From Symbiodinium natans (taxonomy: Eukaryota; Sar; Dinophyceae; Suessiales; Symbiodiniaceae), in assembly GCA_905221605.1 (NCBI GenBank), contig CAJNDS010002076.1, positions 84,501 to 148,500 on the forward strand: DNA of 64,000 bases, written 5' to 3'. The notes beneath the pieces were generated by a model that was not told the DNA's origin, did not search any database, and saw only the letters and a list, made by a program, of their open reading frames with translations. Positions 62,301 through 64,000 of this stretch are shown here, piece by piece; position 1 is the stretch's first letter; each line of letters begins with the position of its first letter. A program made the translations under genes and the position numbers.

Positions 62301-64000
62301 GAGCGCCCTCATCAAGAGAGCCAATCTGGGGATTAGGATTGTGACCCAAAGAGCACCTCCGCAGGGACATGAAGCGGTTGGTGGTGTGGAAAGGGCAGTG
62401 AGAACACTCAAGGAGTTGTTCAGCACGGTGAGGTTGGATCTACGAGCGCAGGGCTTTGACTTGAAGAGAAGTCCTCGAGCGTTTGAGTTTGGTCTGATTT
62501 ACTGTGCTGCAATGCACAATCACCATGCAGCTGCCTTTGATGGGAAGAAATCACCCCAGGAGTTGGTACTACAGAGATCCCTCCATGAGTGTGGATCGTC
62601 GTTGATAGGTGCTACAGTTCTGGCTGAGCTACCGGATTCGATGAAAACCACGGCGCTCTCCCGGTTTGTGGAAGCAGCCTATGTGTACCCTGAAGTTGGT
62701 GGCTTGACTCATGTTGTGAGTGCCATGGTGGATGGTTGTCCAAAACACTTTCGAGCAAAGTCCATCAAGCACATCGTTCCGTTGAAGATTGGGTTGGAGC
62801 ATTGTCAACATTTGCTCAAGGAGCATGATCCATCGGATACATTGGCTCCCCCGATTCTGAAGGAGAAAGAGGATGGTGTGCCCGATCGGATTGAAGGTGA
62901 AGCGGACAAGGCCTTTGAGGGCCGAGTGTCTGATGGACCGACCACAGACATGAGCAAAGTTGGACCTCCAGCTGCATGGGTGAAGGAACATGGTGGCACA
63001 GCGAACTGTCCTGCGTGTGGTCCAAAAAGAGGAAAAGCCAACCACAATGCTGAATGCCGAAAACGGTATGATGATTGGTTGAAAGCTCAACGACAACGGT
63101 TGGAATCGAAAGAACCAACAGAGGAAACTCCAAAAATGGACCAGAGAAGCTCAAAGGATGCGGGGGTGATGGAGTCTGGAAGTGAGCCTTCACTCCTGAA
63201 ACGCCCGAAGATCACCTATGAGAGTCGACCAGATCCCAAGTTGGAGGAGAGGCAAAGCGTCCCAACACCTGCGACAGAAGTTGTGGATGTTGACATGGAG
63301 GATTTTGAGGATCCAAGTTTGCCTTACCAAGGGATTCCAGATGAGGCAATGGAACCTGGATACTTCGAAGGAGAAACTCCCGCTGAGGATGAAGCGATCC
63401 CAATGGAGGAAGAAAAACCTCAAATGGATGTGGATTCAGTTCCAAATGAGTCCAGTCGAGTTCCCCGGCGTTTAGAGAGTTTAACTTCAGATGTGAACTC
63501 AGTTCCAGATGAGTCCAATCGAGTTCCCCGGCTGATCAATCGTATTTGTTTAGACCCAAGACTCGATGTGCCTCAAGGTCCTATTAAAATGGTAAGCAGT
63601 GACGAGAGTCCGAAGTTGGTACATGTGACCAATTCGATTCTGCTCAACAAGAATAGCACTTTCCCGGAGTCCATGAAGGTGTGTGGATCCCAAGTTTGGC
63701 TGGCAAGACCCACGAGTGTTCTGTCTGAGATAGATGGATGTCCATTAGATGTGGATAAAACAGTGGAAGGCCGGCGAACTGAGCTGCAGAGTATGACTGC
63801 TCACAAAGCAGGGAGAGTGGTTGGAGCAGACGAGGCTCAGAAGTTTGCTCGTCAGCATGGGATAAAGATCATCCCAACCCGATGGGTCATAGGCCCAAAG
63901 GTGGTGAATGGCAAGGAAGCTGTGAGAGCTCGGTGTGTGGTGCAAGACATCGCAAAGGGGAGCACAGCATCATCTTTAGGACTGAGTGCTACGACTCCTT
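59347..64000 (+). CDS. Element F Gag-Pol polyprotein (partial, 1,551 codons in window)
   Basis: ATG at 59347; open to the right edge. Gag is Pro/Gln rich at first (a Gln run near residues 155-190 coded by CAG/CAA repeats), then helical. CCHC knuckle CYVCGGKGHYARDC at 526-539 in a Lys/Gly-rich region. Aspartic protease WWLIDSGASVTVI (DSG 697-699). Integrase zinc site H869, H874, C881, C884; catalytic D909, D980, E1015. A CX2CX8HX3C motif (63007-63057), acidic spacer with a repeated SVPxESxRVPR unit, then the RT start (RWVIGPK...ARCVVQDIAKG). No frame break is visible, unlike B. Confidence 0.92.
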   Translation, partial: MLNTPPRHTSGAHVRSPRGGRERGSSVPIMDAETRRRVDPFPGLGNPNPLWVQGLAQGSQPVYGPVPRGRTPARSPHGVATGAPQQTMGGPSFPPGLPQQAVGSPSLPPGLSTGPPQPVVTPSQTSPDVQGLTRQVRELESMMQQLVVQQQQFMQTMTSSMVQQQQQHQQWMIQQHQQQQPQQQQQVNPPLPQDGVPENMPSSSSGCQGASPVGTPAKGTQLFRMASPSPPLRPPPLEQERERDVFARSDKWLPSLPTIDFSSWKDRISEALGFLTWMEKLTSWVGLGSEVFPNELMHAVKTQEESRLKQDRLTVEQQKRSTRLMHILRQTFANHEKSSLILQTYVESESTYQQSGFVALRLLAKEFCLKSRAECLFFRSQLVNQTVKAPSIPEIIRKIEHELNKYTKLLNSLDPDVHAGGLQIQEADSVMVLLRSLPDRCRSHCLLHGDSESFEDLKRVALKFEVQQRVWSEAPGTKLQPFRDPNEGKGNEGKPKGKGKEQKGKRESSKGAGKRASSQNKKDVECYVCGGKGHYARDCWYKEGDSGKKPNSPNAKAKAKAKGDPKKKPEKGKPKGKGKGKGKTVAEVSQEGESSDYQLTGGEWNEPESEARVESVLQPLEELLDEVRKEWIPRSTDEIDWSWEVETRVRIAELEHRISTDLSQMLPSKSVRSLMKPPMNQVKSMEKDDASKWWLIDSGASVTVIAKRYLDEFQILDRKALGPNERYSAANDTPVNVFERVRIRALLPMYEGKQYLGLTSVCVTGVVADVAHNILSTEQMVNTGWEVKFTRREISLRHEKKGVMGYGVSWAGCPWIYLQGDAGKRKKVTFGRTEVRPMDVDDGQRPMEVDQMQSVQSMTKKKQEEMELHRMRGHIPFSSECPHCRMTRGTTQHRRTKDAQDRPVALQADFCFINLVTGTFAKDQPTAPNMKVLVMTEMSTRMIGCLLVGTNADNTSSWIRYWMNAFGLDIAGSAVLLRTDSETAVSALIKRANLGIRIVTQRAPPQGHEAVGGVERAVRTLKELFSTVRLDLRAQGFDLKRSPRAFEFGLIYCAAMHNHHAAAFDGKKSPQELVLQRSLHECGSSLIGATVLAELPDSMKTTALSRFVEAAYVYPEVGGLTHVVSAMVDGCPKHFRAKSIKHIVPLKIGLEHCQHLLKEHDPSDTLAPPILKEKEDGVPDRIEGEADKAFEGRVSDGPTTDMSKVGPPAAWVKEHGGTANCPACGPKRGKANHNAECRKRYDDWLKAQRQRLESKEPTEETPKMDQRSSKDAGVMESGSEPSLLKRPKITYESRPDPKLEERQSVPTPATEVVDVDMEDFEDPSLPYQGIPDEAMEPGYFEGETPAEDEAIPMEEEKPQMDVDSVPNESSRVPRRLESLTSDVNSVPDESNRVPRLINRICLDPRLDVPQGPIKMVSSDESPKLVHVTNSILLNKNSTFPESMKVCGSQVWLARPTSVLSEIDGCPLDVDKTVEGRRTELQSMTAHKAGRVVGADEAQKFARQHGIKIIPTRWVIGPKVVNGKEAVRARCVVQDIAKGSTASSLGLSATTP

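Larger units (their letters stand above)
58933..64000 (+). mobile_element. Ty1/copia element F, internal part (3' half off window)
   Basis: Primer site, a 402-base leader and an open Gag-protease-integrase-RT frame to the window edge. Same family type as element B (similar integrase zinc site and the same CX2CX8HX3C motif before RT), but intact as far as it can be seen. The LTR extent is unknown. Confidence 0.85.

Noticed and set aside
1-64000. tRNA, rRNA or other structural RNA genes
   Set aside because: None recognised by eye on either strand; only tRNA-complementary primer sites of retroelements were seen.

Overview
The window is almost entirely mobile DNA. I infer a dinoflagellate nuclear genome, from GC-rich Ty1/copia elements with captured accessory domains, an ISXO2-type transposase gene and the general composition; no host marker gene is present to prove this. 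Sitting inside this GC-rich background is one sharply AT-rich 21.6 kb block, a virus-like Polinton/Maverick.

Layout. (1) 1-7245, minus strand: 5' part of a LINE-type retrotransposon with endonuclease and reverse transcriptase in one frame open for more than 2,300 codons; it runs off the left edge. (2) 7246 to about 33050, minus strand: an older copia element (B), interrupted at 11687/29632. (3) 11688-29626, minus strand: a second copia element (C) inserted into B, with identical 153 bp LTRs and a 5 bp target duplication. (4) 18362-26406, minus strand: a third, complete copia element (D) inserted into C, with 255 bp LTRs and a 6 bp target duplication. Removing D restores one continuous Gag-to-RNase H frame in C (3,171 codons); removing C restores a 611-codon frame in B. 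(5) 34011-57277, plus strand: an ISXO2/Merlin-like transposase gene split by (6) the Polinton at 35162-56796. (7) 58933 to the right edge, plus strand: a fourth copia element (F), cut off at the start of its reverse transcriptase.

The Polinton has about 360 bp terminal inverted repeats and a perfect 6 bp target duplication (TGGGGG). Cutting it out with one duplication copy restores the transposase frame exactly. It carries the hallmark set: retroviral-type integrase, protein-primed family B DNA polymerase, packaging ATPase, double-jelly-roll major capsid protein and penton protein. It also has a fibre with an S74 self-chaperone, a lipase-like protein, three GIY-YIG endonucleases and several zinc-finger or coiled-coil proteins. 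A nine-base motif (ACTTAAAGA) lies 18-27 bases upstream of five genes (polymerase, both terminal genes and two others); the remaining genes instead have AT runs touching the ATG. This suggests two expression classes. No adenain-type maturation protease was recognised.

The most unusual retroelement is C. Its polyprotein carries a C5-methyltransferase-like domain before the integrase and a TET/JBP-like 2-oxoglutarate/Fe(II) dioxygenase domain between integrase and reverse transcriptase. D carries a more degenerate methyltransferase-like domain at the matching place. Both C and D also contain a protein-like +1-frame reading frame between protease and methyltransferase-like domain.
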